Assembly (NCBI RefSeq): GCF_028882255.1
Contig: NZ_JARBUY010000002.1
Span: 694,342 to 758,341, forward strand
Reading direction: 5' to 3'
Length of the DNA stretch: 64,000 nt
Source: Maribacter polysaccharolyticus
GTDB lineage: Bacteria > Bacteroidota > Bacteroidia > Flavobacteriales > Flavobacteriaceae
Below the pieces are notes generated by a model. That model saw nothing but the letters and a program-made list of their open reading frames with translations. It did not search any database and was not told the origin of the DNA. This document shows, piece by piece, positions 53,464 to 62,049 of the stretch; the first letter of the stretch is position 1; each line of letters opens with the position of its first letter. The translations under genes and the position numbers were made by a program.

Positions 53464-53679
53464 ATGGCAATAGAAAGTATTAACGGATGCATAGGTTGTG
53501 AGGAGTGCATTAAAAGCTGCCCGACCGATGTTATTCGACTGGATCAAAAAACAAAGAAGGCGATAATTACCTTTCCGGAGGACTGTCAAATATGTCATTT
53601 GTGCCGGTTGTATTGTCCGGTCGATGCCATAACGATCACGCCGGAGAAATCAATTCCTGTAATCGTATCATGGGGCTAG
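53464..53679 (+). CDS. 2[4Fe-4S] ferredoxin-like protein
   Basis: A 71-residue protein with two full CxxCxxCxxxC(P) motifs at Cys9/12/15/19 and Cys41/44/47/51, which bind two [4Fe-4S] clusters. The layout resembles the AprB-type small iron-sulfur subunit that partners an AprA-like flavoprotein; such a flavoprotein gene is two genes downstream. No signal peptide, so it is cytosolic. The ATG at 53464 is preferred to an upstream TTG. Confidence 0.9.
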   Translation: MAIESINGCIGCEECIKSCPTDVIRLDQKTKKAIITFPEDCQICHLCRLYCPVDAITITPEKSIPVIVSWG

Positions 53680-53681
53680 TT

Positions 53682-54326
53682 ATGAAAAAAGAAAGAAAAA
53701 TTTATCAGTATTTGCCGCTCGTTTTGGCGTTTATCGTGTTGCCATTGCTACTATGGTTTTTAAGCGATTTTCCCGAAAGGTCCTTGCAAATGAATGCCCT
53801 TTCCCTATTGACCATTTTGGCCTTTAGTTTATTGTTGGCACAATTCTTTTTGTCAAGGACGAATAGGGACATGGTTAAAAAAGTGAAAATGTCCAATGTT
53901 CTTAAAATACACAAGTTCATCGGTTATGTATTTATCGGCATTATCATGTTGCATCCTTTCTTTATACTGGTACCTAAATTTTTGGATGATGCCGTATCCC
54001 CAAAAGATGCCTTTATAAGAGTTATCACCAGCTTCGATAATATCGGACTTGTTTTGGGCCTAGTGGCCTATTCGGCAATGTTGGTGATCATGATAACCTC
54101 GTTTTTCCGTTTTAAACTGCATATGAAATACAGGACCTGGAGAACCTTCCATGCCTATTTGACCACGATTTTCATCGTTGCTGCCATCTGGCATGCCATT
54201 ACCTTGGGGCGCCATAGCAATGGCGCATTCACTTTGTTCTATGTGATTACCGGGGCAAGTGGAATCTTTTTTCTAATACGGATGTATGTGTTGAAACCTT
54301 CTAAAAAACCGATTAAAAATGTCTAG
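53682..54326 (+). CDS. Ferric-reductase-like transmembrane protein, bis-heme
   Basis: The 214-residue membrane protein has about six helices. His77 and His91, and His157 and His171, lie 14 residues apart on two helices: the bis-heme ligand layout of the FRD/NADPH-oxidase transmembrane family. It lacks the FAD/NAD domains, so electrons must come from elsewhere. The start at 53682 follows the ferredoxin stop by 2 bases. It probably moves electrons across the inner membrane to the exported flavoprotein encoded next. Confidence 0.88.
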   Translation: MKKERKIYQYLPLVLAFIVLPLLLWFLSDFPERSLQMNALSLLTILAFSLLLAQFFLSRTNRDMVKKVKMSNVLKIHKFIGYVFIGIIMLHPFFILVPKFLDDAVSPKDAFIRVITSFDNIGLVLGLVAYSAMLVIMITSFFRFKLHMKYRTWRTFHAYLTTIFIVAAIWHAITLGRHSNGAFTLFYVITGASGIFFLIRMYVLKPSKKPIKNV

Positions 54327-56118
54327 TTCTAAAGAAAATGGTAAGATTTCCCGACGAAGTTTTATAGCCCTTGCTGGCGGAGCGGCGGGTGCAATGGCAT
54401 TGGCCTCAATGGGTATGCCTATGGGTTGGGCCGAGAATAACCCCGAGATCGATGTTGATGCCTTGGGTCTTGATAAGTTCAATACCGACGTACTGGTCAT
54501 AGGAAGTGGAATGGCAGGTTTGTTCGCGGCCGTAAAAGCCCACGATGCCGGGGCTAAGGTAATGATGGTTTCCAAAGGTCGACTTGGTTCTTCGGGCCAG
54601 ACACCTTTTGCGAAAGGGATATTCGCTTTTGATCCGGAAAAGGAAGAATTGAGTATTGATGAATTCGTTGCCAAAATTTCCCGTTCGGCCATGGGAAGTA
54701 ATAATGAGGCATATACCCGGCAAATGGCAGAACATTCATTGGATCGGGTAAACGAACTCAAGTCGTGGGGCTTCTTCGATTCGGCAATCTATAACAAGAG
54801 TTTCAGTAAGCCCATAAATGAGCGTAACATACCCGTTCATGAACGTATAGTGGTGACCCATCTGATCAAGGAGGATGAAAAAATAGTGGGTGCGGCAGGC
54901 TTTAGTGTAGATGAACAAAAGGTATTGATTTACGAAGCCAAGAGCGTTATCCTTTGTACTGGGGCCGGCGGATTTAAACCCAATGGTTTCCCTATTGGGG
55001 ACCTTACCCATGATGGTACGATAATGGCCTATGATATAGGGGCTAAGGTTACAGGTAAGGAGTGGAACGATGGCCACCCCGGTAGGGCTGAAAATCCCGC
55101 CGCATGTTATGATGGGTGGGGCGATATGTTTGAAAACAAACCCAGTACCGTCAGTGTTGAAGTACACCATGACCTTGGGGTCGACCTAAACTATATGGTC
55201 TATGCCAGTGGTAACTCGGTAACCATGGGACGTCCTGGAGAAGGGGATATGAATGCCGTTTCGGGCGGACCTTTTACCCCTGAAGAATTTAAAAGGCAGG
55301 AAACCGGAAGGAGACCCGGGCCCCAATCGGATGAAGGTAGGCCGCCCAGAGGGGAAGGTAAACCACCAGGTGGAGGGAAACCCCCAAAAGATGGAGGAGG
55401 TGGGCCTCCGGGTATGAGTGGCACTCCAGTAGGGGGGTCATCGGCAGGAATGGCCATACACAAATCAGAGGGATTGGTGCCGATCAATGAACGATGCGAA
55501 TCGAATATCCCTGGTCTTTATGCGGCCGGTGATGCATTGGGCTCCTATATGTCGGGAGGTATTTATACCCAAATCGGTTCGTCCTTGGCCGGATCCGCAG
55601 TCCAAGGTGGCGTTGCTGGGGAAGCTGCGGCCAAATACAGTAAAACGGTCGGATCGGTTTCCATCTCGGATGCTAAGATCAAAGATGTTGAAGAAGAGAT
55701 CTTGGCACCATTGAAAAGGGAAGCCGGGTATAGTCCGGCATGGGTAACCCAGACCCTACAGGGGATCATGATCCCCAATTTTATCCTTTATGTAAAAAAG
55801 GAAAATTTAATGAAAGGGGCCTTGGCCTATATTGAGGAATTGAGAGATCAGCACATGGGTCATTTGAGGGCGGCCAATTTGCATGATTTGCGATTGGCCC
55901 ATGAGACCCGCAATATGATCGTAAGTGCCGAAATGAAATTGAGGGCGTCCTTGATGCGTAAAGAGAGCAGATGTAGTCATTACCGTTTGGATTATCCGGA
56001 AATGGATGATGAAAACTGGAGGGCTTGGATCAATATTTATAAAGGGGAAGATGGTACCATGCAGCTTGAAAAACAGCCGTTCGGCCAATGGCCGAACCAA
56101 GGTGCCGAAATTGTTTAA
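54319..56118 (+). CDS. Tat-exported FAD-binding oxidoreductase (fumarate-reductase/AprA-like)
   Basis: The 599-residue flavoprotein has a Tat signal (ISRRSFIALAGGAAGAMA), an N-terminal FAD-binding GxGxxG (VIGSGMAGLFAA, residues 60-71), an ENPAACYDG-type capping region and the second FAD motif GLYAAGDALGSYMSGG (399-414). The C-terminus (RKESRCSHYRLDYPEMDDENW) is of the fumarate-reductase family. A 37-residue Pro/Gly-rich stretch (331-367, for example RPPRGEGKPPGGGKPP) interrupts the domain. Its gene overlaps the preceding one by 8 bases. With the ferredoxin and bis-heme protein, it may reduce an extracytoplasmic acceptor that is not known. Confidence 0.87.
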   Translation: MSSSKENGKISRRSFIALAGGAAGAMALASMGMPMGWAENNPEIDVDALGLDKFNTDVLVIGSGMAGLFAAVKAHDAGAKVMMVSKGRLGSSGQTPFAKGIFAFDPEKEELSIDEFVAKISRSAMGSNNEAYTRQMAEHSLDRVNELKSWGFFDSAIYNKSFSKPINERNIPVHERIVVTHLIKEDEKIVGAAGFSVDEQKVLIYEAKSVILCTGAGGFKPNGFPIGDLTHDGTIMAYDIGAKVTGKEWNDGHPGRAENPAACYDGWGDMFENKPSTVSVEVHHDLGVDLNYMVYASGNSVTMGRPGEGDMNAVSGGPFTPEEFKRQETGRRPGPQSDEGRPPRGEGKPPGGGKPPKDGGGGPPGMSGTPVGGSSAGMAIHKSEGLVPINERCESNIPGLYAAGDALGSYMSGGIYTQIGSSLAGSAVQGGVAGEAAAKYSKTVGSVSISDAKIKDVEEEILAPLKREAGYSPAWVTQTLQGIMIPNFILYVKKENLMKGALAYIEELRDQHMGHLRAANLHDLRLAHETRNMIVSAEMKLRASLMRKESRCSHYRLDYPEMDDENWRAWINIYKGEDGTMQLEKQPFGQWPNQGAEIV

Positions 56119-56267
56119 AGGCTGGGAGGTCGGTACCTTTTGATAGGGGTTCCGACGATAACCCCAAAACACAAATAGCAGTAATAGAAGTAAGCTAGGA
56201 AATAATTCTGATTTCAATTTATATAGCCTATAGGAAATCATTATATTCGAATAACAGTACATCATAC

Positions 56268-57389
56268 ATGAGCGATAGTCATCAAAACAAGGCATTAATA
56301 AAAAGAATCAGCCTTCTCGAACCTTTTGTTATTTTTATCTTTTGGTTCGTTTTGTTCGCCTCACCCTTATTGTTCGGTCAATTTGGGGAGAATATAGACT
56401 GGACCCATGTCTTTGAGGTTTGGAAAAGCCATATACCGCTACTTGCGATGTTCTTGGTGCATCGGTTTTTACTGATGCCTTTATTGTTCTTTAAGGGCAA
56501 AAAGATCTTCTATTTTGGTTTTGTCGTAATTTTGCTAATCGCGGGTACGGCTATCATCTATGCGATTGAGAGGCCAAATCCCCAAGGATTGCCTCCTCCA
56601 CCGGTAAGAAGTGAAAGGCCGATGGGAGATTTGCCGGATCGGGGTTTTGAGGGTAATATGCCGCCTCGGGAACATAACGTAGGAAATACGAAGGGGCCAA
56701 TACCTTCCTATGCCAATTTTTTGATGTTGTCGATACTTCTCATGGGTTTTGATGCAGGATTGCAGATATCCATGCGGTGGGCCAACTTGGAACAGGAAAA
56801 ATTCAGACTGCAAAAGGAAAATGTGGAAAATCAATTGGCTTTTTTAAGAAATCAGATCAGTCCCCACTTCTTTATGAATACGCTCAATAACATCCATGCT
56901 TTGGTGGATATCGACGCGGATGAGGCAAAGGATTCGATCATCAAACTTTCCAATTTAATGCGACATCTACTCTATGATTCCGAGGAAAAGCAAACGACAA
57001 TAAGTAAAGAGGTCGGTTTTATCAAGAGTTATATTGAACTCATGCGCTTGCGGTTTACCGATAAAGTGGTGATCGATGTGGATATCCCCACAGTGATCCC
57101 CGATAAATCAATTCCGCCATTATTGTTTACGTCATTGTTGGAAAATGCTTTTAAGCACGGTATAAGTTATGATAAGGAATCGTTCATTCATGTAGAAATA
57201 TCCTTTACAGAGAACCGATTGACGTTCGGAATTGAAAATAGCAATCATTCCAAAAAAGCGGATGGTCATTCGGGAATTGGAATAGAGAATATTAGAAAAC
57301 GTTTGGATCTACTGTATGATAAGGCATATAGCCTCGATATCGTGGATGATGGCGGTAGATTTATGGTAACCTTAAAAATCCCTTTATGA
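56268..57389 (+). CDS. LytS-type histidine kinase with Pro-rich loop
   Basis: The 373-residue kinase has four membrane helices in residues 15-165. Between the third and fourth there is a 45-residue extracytoplasmic loop rich in Pro, Arg and Gly (101-146, PQGLPPPPVRSERPMGDLPD). The kinase core has His200 (ISPHFFMNTLNNIHAL), the N-box (LLENAFKHG) and the G-box (GIGIENIRKRL). The other two LytS-type kinases in the window lack this loop. Its stop overlaps the regulator start (ATGA). Confidence 0.92.
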   Translation: MSDSHQNKALIKRISLLEPFVIFIFWFVLFASPLLFGQFGENIDWTHVFEVWKSHIPLLAMFLVHRFLLMPLLFFKGKKIFYFGFVVILLIAGTAIIYAIERPNPQGLPPPPVRSERPMGDLPDRGFEGNMPPREHNVGNTKGPIPSYANFLMLSILLMGFDAGLQISMRWANLEQEKFRLQKENVENQLAFLRNQISPHFFMNTLNNIHALVDIDADEAKDSIIKLSNLMRHLLYDSEEKQTTISKEVGFIKSYIELMRLRFTDKVVIDVDIPTVIPDKSIPPLLFTSLLENAFKHGISYDKESFIHVEISFTENRLTFGIENSNHSKKADGHSGIGIENIRKRLDLLYDKAYSLDIVDDGGRFMVTLKIPL

Positions 57390-58102
57390 TTCGTTGTATC
57401 GCCATAGATGATGAGCCCTTGGCCTTAAAGCAAATTGCCAATTATATAGAAAAAACCCCTTTTCTTTCTTTGGAAAACCAGTTTGAGAGCGCCATACAGG
57501 CGATTTCATTCCTTGAGGAAAATGAGGTCGACTTGATGTTCGTTGATATCAATATGCCCGATTTGAACGGGTTGGATTTTGTGAAGTCGTTGAGCAATGC
57601 ACCTAAGGTGATCTTTACCACGGCCTATAGCGAGTATGCTATTGAGGGCTTTCGGGTCGATGCCATCGATTACCTGTTGAAACCTATTGGGTATAGCGAA
57701 TTCTTAAAGGCGGCCGTTAAGGCCAAGGAAAGGTTGCAGCCTAAAATCGAGGAGAATACGGAGGTTCATGGCAACGATAAGTTTTTGTTCATTAAATCGG
57801 AATACAAAATATTGCGGATAAATCTGTCCGATATTCGATTTATTGAAGGCATGCGCGAATATTTACGTATCCATTTGCAATCGGAAAAACCGATCATGAC
57901 CTTAATGAGTATGAAGAAGATGGAGCAATTTCTTTCCCCAGACCATTTTATGAGGGTACATCGCTCCTATATCGTTAATCTGGACAAGATCTCCACCGTG
58001 GAGCGAAATCGGATCGTTTTTGATAAAAACATCTATATTCCCATAAGTGAGCAGTATAAGCTGAAGTTCCAAAAATACTTGGACGACAATTTTTTGGTTT
58101 AA
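57386..58102 (+). CDS. LytTR response regulator
   Basis: The 238-residue regulator has Asp8-Asp9, phospho-acceptor Asp54 and a LytTR domain (FIKSEYKILRINLSDIRFIEGMREYLRIH...VHRSYIVNLDKI). It overlaps the kinase by 4 bases. It is the best candidate for binding the four GTNGAT/21-bp operators at 44417, 46340, 47078 and 53374, which is inference. Confidence 0.93.
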   Translation: MIRCIAIDDEPLALKQIANYIEKTPFLSLENQFESAIQAISFLEENEVDLMFVDINMPDLNGLDFVKSLSNAPKVIFTTAYSEYAIEGFRVDAIDYLLKPIGYSEFLKAAVKAKERLQPKIEENTEVHGNDKFLFIKSEYKILRINLSDIRFIEGMREYLRIHLQSEKPIMTLMSMKKMEQFLSPDHFMRVHRSYIVNLDKISTVERNRIVFDKNIYIPISEQYKLKFQKYLDDNFLV

Positions 58103-58406
58103 GGAGTGCGTATTGCCGATTTGCGGGGAACATTGGGTTCCGGATTGTCGACCGGGGACTCATGAATGCTTCAATTCATTGTGTTGTGGACATAGGTCTT
58201 CATCCATGGTCAAATTAGGTGTCCGTTCCAAGGAGTATCCCAAAAAAAACCTTACCATTACCGTTAATATTTTTGTTTATGAAGTAACTTGATTATGGGG
58301 GGAATTGTTTTGATAGAGGGAATAAAAAACAATTGCAACTCATAATACTTTCTTAAAACTACGGTAAAAAACATACTACATAGTATATGTTTTTTACATT
58401 TGGGGT
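58103..58406. other. Intergenic stretch, 304 bases
   Basis: It holds the TetR operator (58366-58395). The remainder is AT-rich with no gene seen. Confidence 0.45.
58366..58395. promoter_or_regulatory. TetR operator, upstream of the regulator gene
   Basis: AACATAC, a six-base spacer and GTATATGTT form an imperfect inverted repeat flanked by A-runs and T-runs. The same half-site occurs at 59021-59047 just upstream of the next gene, so this is probably the site for autoregulation by the TetR protein. Confidence 0.65.
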
Positions 58407-59009
58407 ATGGATCAACGGCAAAAGTCGGAACATACCCGTCAATCGATCATCAACGAATCGTTCAAACTGTTCTATGAAAATGGTTTTCGGACAACGAGCG
58501 TGGATAAGATCATGAAGGCTACCCAATTGACCAAAGGTGCTTTTTACCACCATTTCAAGAATAAGGAGGAATTGGGACTTGCAGTAATCTCCCAGAAATT
58601 ACAAAAGAGGGTTTATGAAAGTATGATCGCTCCTTTATACGGGCCAGGATCTCCAATGGAAATACTGAATACCGTATTTATTGGGCGTTTGAAGACGTTT
58701 ACGGTATATGAGAAGCAACACGGCTGCCCTACCAATAATTTTATCAATGAAATCGGTGACCAGGAATTGGCCTATCAAAATGCTTTGAAGCGAATTGTTG
58801 AGGAGTGGAAGTCTGCCTTGGTATATGTATTGGAGCGCGGGAAAACGGAGGGGGCCATTAAAGAAAGTATATGTAGTAAATCGGTAGCGGTTTATTTAAT
58901 AAGTGCCTTTGAAGGTATCCGGGGACTTCGGAAAATATATGATAATGATTTGATCCTGGATGAATATATTGCCGGACTTTCATTGTATATAGATCAAATA
59001 AAGGCGTAA
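58407..59009 (+). CDS. TetR/AcrR family transcriptional regulator
   Basis: The 200-residue regulator has an N-terminal TetR helix-turn-helix (IINESFKLFYENGFRTTSVDKIMKATQLTKGAFYHHFKNKEEL, residues 15-57) and a helical ligand domain with two Cys residues (GCPTNNFIN, SICSKS) that might sense reactive compounds. It has an operator just upstream of its start and another just downstream of its end, so it probably represses its own gene and the downstream cluster. Confidence 0.95.
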   Translation: MDQRQKSEHTRQSIINESFKLFYENGFRTTSVDKIMKATQLTKGAFYHHFKNKEELGLAVISQKLQKRVYESMIAPLYGPGSPMEILNTVFIGRLKTFTVYEKQHGCPTNNFINEIGDQELAYQNALKRIVEEWKSALVYVLERGKTEGAIKESICSKSVAVYLISAFEGIRGLRKIYDNDLILDEYIAGLSLYIDQIKA

Positions 59010-59020
59010 TTTTTTTACAA

Positions 59021-59047
59021 AAAAAACATACTAAAAGGTATGTTTTT
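59021..59047. promoter_or_regulatory. TetR operator, upstream of the HAD gene
   Basis: AAAAAACATAC, a six-base spacer and GTATGTTTTT form an inverted repeat with perfect arms. It lies 18 bases upstream of the HAD hydrolase ATG, so it would block the HAD-led transcript. Confidence 0.7.
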
Positions 59048-59064
59048 AAAATAAAATTTGGAAC

Positions 59065-59853
59065 ATGGAAAATAACAGAAGGGATTTTATTAAAAAGTCC
59101 GTTGCACTAGGTGCACTCGGGGCAACATTACCGCAATTCGGTTTTTCAGCCGTCAAATCGAATCAGGAAGTCCCACCAAGGCCAAAAGTCTTGTTTTTTG
59201 ATGTAAATGAAACGTTACTGGACCTTACCGCCATGAAGGCCAGTGTGGGCCAAGCGTTGAACGGCAGAAGTGATTTATTGCCCCTATGGTTCACCACCAT
59301 GCTACACTATTCTTTGGTTTCCACGGTTGGTGGACAGTATAACGATTTCGGGGTTATCGGGGTTGCTGCACTGCAAATGGTAGCGAAAAACCATGGAATC
59401 GATTTATCGGAAAATGCCGCCAAAGAAGCCATATTGGGACCCTTACGTTCATTACCCGCCCATCCGGAAGTGAAAGGGGCTTTGGAAAACTTGAAAACAG
59501 CCGGTTATTCCTTGGTGTCGTTTACGAATTCATCGAACATAGGGGTCGAGACACAATTCAAAAATGCGGGTTTAACCGATTATTTTGACCAAAGGTTAAG
59601 TGTTGAGGATGTCGGGAAATTCAAACCCCATACCCATGCCTATGAATGGGCTGCCCGAAAAATGGGGGTAAAACCCAATGAATGCCTTATGGTTGCTGCA
59701 CATGGATGGGATATCGCAGGTGCGCTTTGGGCCAATTGGAGAGCGGCCTTCGTTCAGCGACCCGGGGCACAATTATATCCCTTGGCGCCGATGCCTGAAA
59801 TCAATGAAGAAAATTTGCAGCAGATTGCAGCTCGTTTGATAAACTTAAAATAA
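59065..59853 (+). CDS. HAD-type II dehalogenase-like hydrolase, Tat signal
   Basis: The 262-residue enzyme has a Tat-like N-terminus (NRRDFIKKSVALGALGATLPQFGFSA) and a HAD core beginning FFDVNETLLDL, with the nucleophile Asp followed by Val-Asn. The Thr/Ser motif is in VSFTNSSN, the Lys in FKPH, and the acidic motif in AAHGWDIAGAL. It belongs with L-2-haloacid-dehalogenase-like proteins that are common next to TetR genes. The substrate is unknown. The export signal is unusual for a dehalogenase. Confidence 0.87.
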   Translation: MENNRRDFIKKSVALGALGATLPQFGFSAVKSNQEVPPRPKVLFFDVNETLLDLTAMKASVGQALNGRSDLLPLWFTTMLHYSLVSTVGGQYNDFGVIGVAALQMVAKNHGIDLSENAAKEAILGPLRSLPAHPEVKGALENLKTAGYSLVSFTNSSNIGVETQFKNAGLTDYFDQRLSVEDVGKFKPHTHAYEWAARKMGVKPNECLMVAAHGWDIAGALWANWRAAFVQRPGAQLYPLAPMPEINEENLQQIAARLINLK

Positions 59854-59858
59854 ATCCT

Positions 59859-60257
59859 TTGAAAATCAGTATCGATCGTTCAATCAATGTCATCTCCATT
59901 GTGGCCATGACCTATTTTGCCATCCCAAAATTACTGGGAATGCCTCAAAGTATTGCGGGGTTCGAACAATTTGAAAAAGCGATTCACGTGGATGCGGATT
60001 TTTTTAGAATGGTTACGGGTATTTCAGAATTGGGTTTGGCTGCTTTATTGCTGGTTTTTGCTATCGGTAAGCATAGGATTATCGGAAAAATGGCATTTTC
60101 AATGTTACTGATGGTCATGTTGACTGCTTTGGGAATGGAGTTTTTTGCCCGGCCCAAACCGGTACCCATGCTCGTGGCAATAGCCCTTGTTCTTTCCTTT
60201 TTCTCGGTTTACAGGTTACAGTCCATAAAATCTAATCCAAAAATTGCACAAGTATGA
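59859..60257 (+). CDS. DoxX-like membrane protein (TTG start)
   Basis: The 132-residue membrane protein has four helices and the DoxX-like pattern PKLLGMPQSIAGFEQF. The only start that keeps the first helix whole is the TTG at 59859, 5 bases after the HAD stop; the first ATG would remove half of that helix. It overlaps the SDR gene by 4 bases. DoxX proteins interact with superoxide or quinone pools; this one probably takes part in the redox or detoxification unit. Confidence 0.82.
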   Translation: MKISIDRSINVISIVAMTYFAIPKLLGMPQSIAGFEQFEKAIHVDADFFRMVTGISELGLAALLLVFAIGKHRIIGKMAFSMLLMVMLTALGMEFFARPKPVPMLVAIALVLSFFSVYRLQSIKSNPKIAQV

Positions 60258-60988
60258 TATTGGAAAACAAAATCGTTATCGTTACAGGAGCTTCAAGGGG
60301 TATCGGAAGGGAAATCGCCCTCCTCTTGGCAGAAAATGGGGCAAAGGTCGTTGTAAACCACTCCAATAGTGAAGCGGGTGCCAAAGAGACCGTGGCAGCC
60401 ATTGTTGACAAAGGGGGAACCGCCTTTAGTATAAAAGCCGATGTAAGCAACCGGGCAGAAGTGACCCACTTGTTCGATGAGACCATAGCGCGATACGGGA
60501 AAGTTGACGTGCTGATAAATAATGCAGGGGTAATGGTTTCCAAAGCCATAAGGGAGAATACCCAGGAAGATTTCGATAAACAATTCGATGTGAACGTAAG
60601 GGGGGTGTTCAACACCCTTCAGGAAGCCGACGGTAAATTGGCCGATAACGGGAATATCATAAACGTATCCTCGAGTACGGTTAAACTCATGTTTCCCACT
60701 TACGGACTTTATTCGGCATCAAAAGCAGCGGTTGAGCAAATGACACGCGTGTTCTCAAAGGAAATAGGGAGGGGTGTTTCGGTCAATGCAATTGCCCCGG
60801 GAGCTACCGAAACCGAATTGTTCTTAAAAGGTAAGACACAGGAATTTATAGATAAGCTGAGTGGTATGAACGCATTTAATCGTTTGGCCAAACCTTTGGA
60901 TATTGCAAAGGTGGTATTGTTTTTGGCCAGCGATGATTCAAAATGGATTTCGGGTCAGGTAATAGGCGCCAATGGGGCTTTGGTATAA
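60254..60988 (+). CDS. SDR family oxidoreductase
   Basis: A 244-residue FabG-like enzyme with TGASRGIG at residues 11-18, NNAG at 89-92 and the catalytic Ser140, Tyr153 and Lys157 (YSASK). The C-terminus ends in GANGALV. It overlaps the DoxX gene by 4 bases and is co-transcribed with the TetR-controlled cluster. Confidence 0.93.
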   Translation: MILENKIVIVTGASRGIGREIALLLAENGAKVVVNHSNSEAGAKETVAAIVDKGGTAFSIKADVSNRAEVTHLFDETIARYGKVDVLINNAGVMVSKAIRENTQEDFDKQFDVNVRGVFNTLQEADGKLADNGNIINVSSSTVKLMFPTYGLYSASKAAVEQMTRVFSKEIGRGVSVNAIAPGATETELFLKGKTQEFIDKLSGMNAFNRLAKPLDIAKVVLFLASDDSKWISGQVIGANGALV

Positions 60989-61029
60989 ATTGGCAATTAA
61001 GTGTTGAATGATAAAAAACAAAGATTGAA

Positions 61030-62025
61030 ATGAAAAATAAGCTTGTATTATTTGTATTGCTTATCGGTTTTATGGGGTACTCACAAAATGGCAAGACCCC
61101 ATGGTTGGATGTTATGTTGAGCAACTACGAATATCCTTATCCCGTGGATTATATAACCATAAATGCCCAGCAACAAGAATTGAAAATGGCCTATATGGAT
61201 GTTAAGCCCGAAAAGGCCAACGGCAAGACCATTATGCTATTGCATGGGAAGAACTTCAATGGCGCCTATTGGGAAACGACCATCAATGGGTTGACGGCCG
61301 ATGGGTACCGTGTAATTGTACCCGATCAGATCGGTTTTGGAAAATCATCCAAGCCCGATAATTATCAATATTCCTTTCAGGCATTGGCAAAGAACACCAA
61401 AGCCATTTTAGATACCTTGAAAGTGACGAAAACGGCAGTTTTGGGACATTCCATGGGTGGGATGTTGGCAACCCGATTTGCTTTGATGTATCCCGAAACC
61501 ACGGAAAAACTTATTTTGGAGAACCCTATCGGACTCGAAGATTGGAAATTGGTAGTGCCCTACCAAACAATCGATCAATGGTATGCGGCGGAGTTGCAAA
61601 AGACCGCTGAAAAAATCAAAGCGTACCAATTGAAGTACTACTACGATGGGAAATGGAAGAGCGAATACGATCAATGGGTCGAATTGTTGGCGGGTTGGAC
61701 CCTGAATTCCGATTACCCAAAAGTTGCCTGGAACGCGGCATTGACCTATGATATGATCTTTAACCAGCCGGTGCTTTATGAATTCGAGCACATTACGTGT
61801 CCTACCTTATTGATTATCGGCACCCGGGACAGGACAGCTTTGGGAAAAGCTTTTGTACCTGAAGAAGTAAGGCAAACCATGGGGCTGTACAATAAATTGG
61901 GGAAAGCAACACAGCAAAGTATCCCGAACAGTGAATTGGTTGAAATACCGAATATCGGCCATTTGCCCCATATTGAAAGTTTTCAGGCTTTTATAACACC
62001 TTTAAAATCATTTTTAACGAAATAA
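61030..62025 (+). CDS. Alpha/beta hydrolase, secreted
   Basis: The 331-residue hydrolase has a signal peptide ([13 protein letters not shown]) and the alpha/beta fold with the nucleophile Ser141 in GHSMGG, HGKNF as the oxyanion region and Asp/His near the end ([23 protein letters not shown]). The substrate is not known; esters or haloperoxidase-like reactions are possible. It starts 41 bases after the SDR stop. Confidence 0.9.
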   Translation: MKNKLVLFVLLIGFMGYSQNGKTPWLDVMLSNYEYPYPVDYITINAQQQELKMAYMDVKPEKANGKTIMLLHGKNFNGAYWETTINGLTADGYRVIVPDQIGFGKSSKPDNYQYSFQALAKNTKAILDTLKVTKTAVLGHSMGGMLATRFALMYPETTEKLILENPIGLEDWKLVVPYQTIDQWYAAELQKTAEKIKAYQLKYYYDGKWKSEYDQWVELLAGWTLNSDYPKVAWNAALTYDMIFNQPVLYEFEHITCPTLLIIGTRDRTALGKAFVPEEVRQTMGLYNKLGKATQQSIPNSELVEIPNIGHLPHIESFQAFITPLKSFLTK

Positions 62026-62049
62026 ACCAACTCAAAAAAAACAATATCC

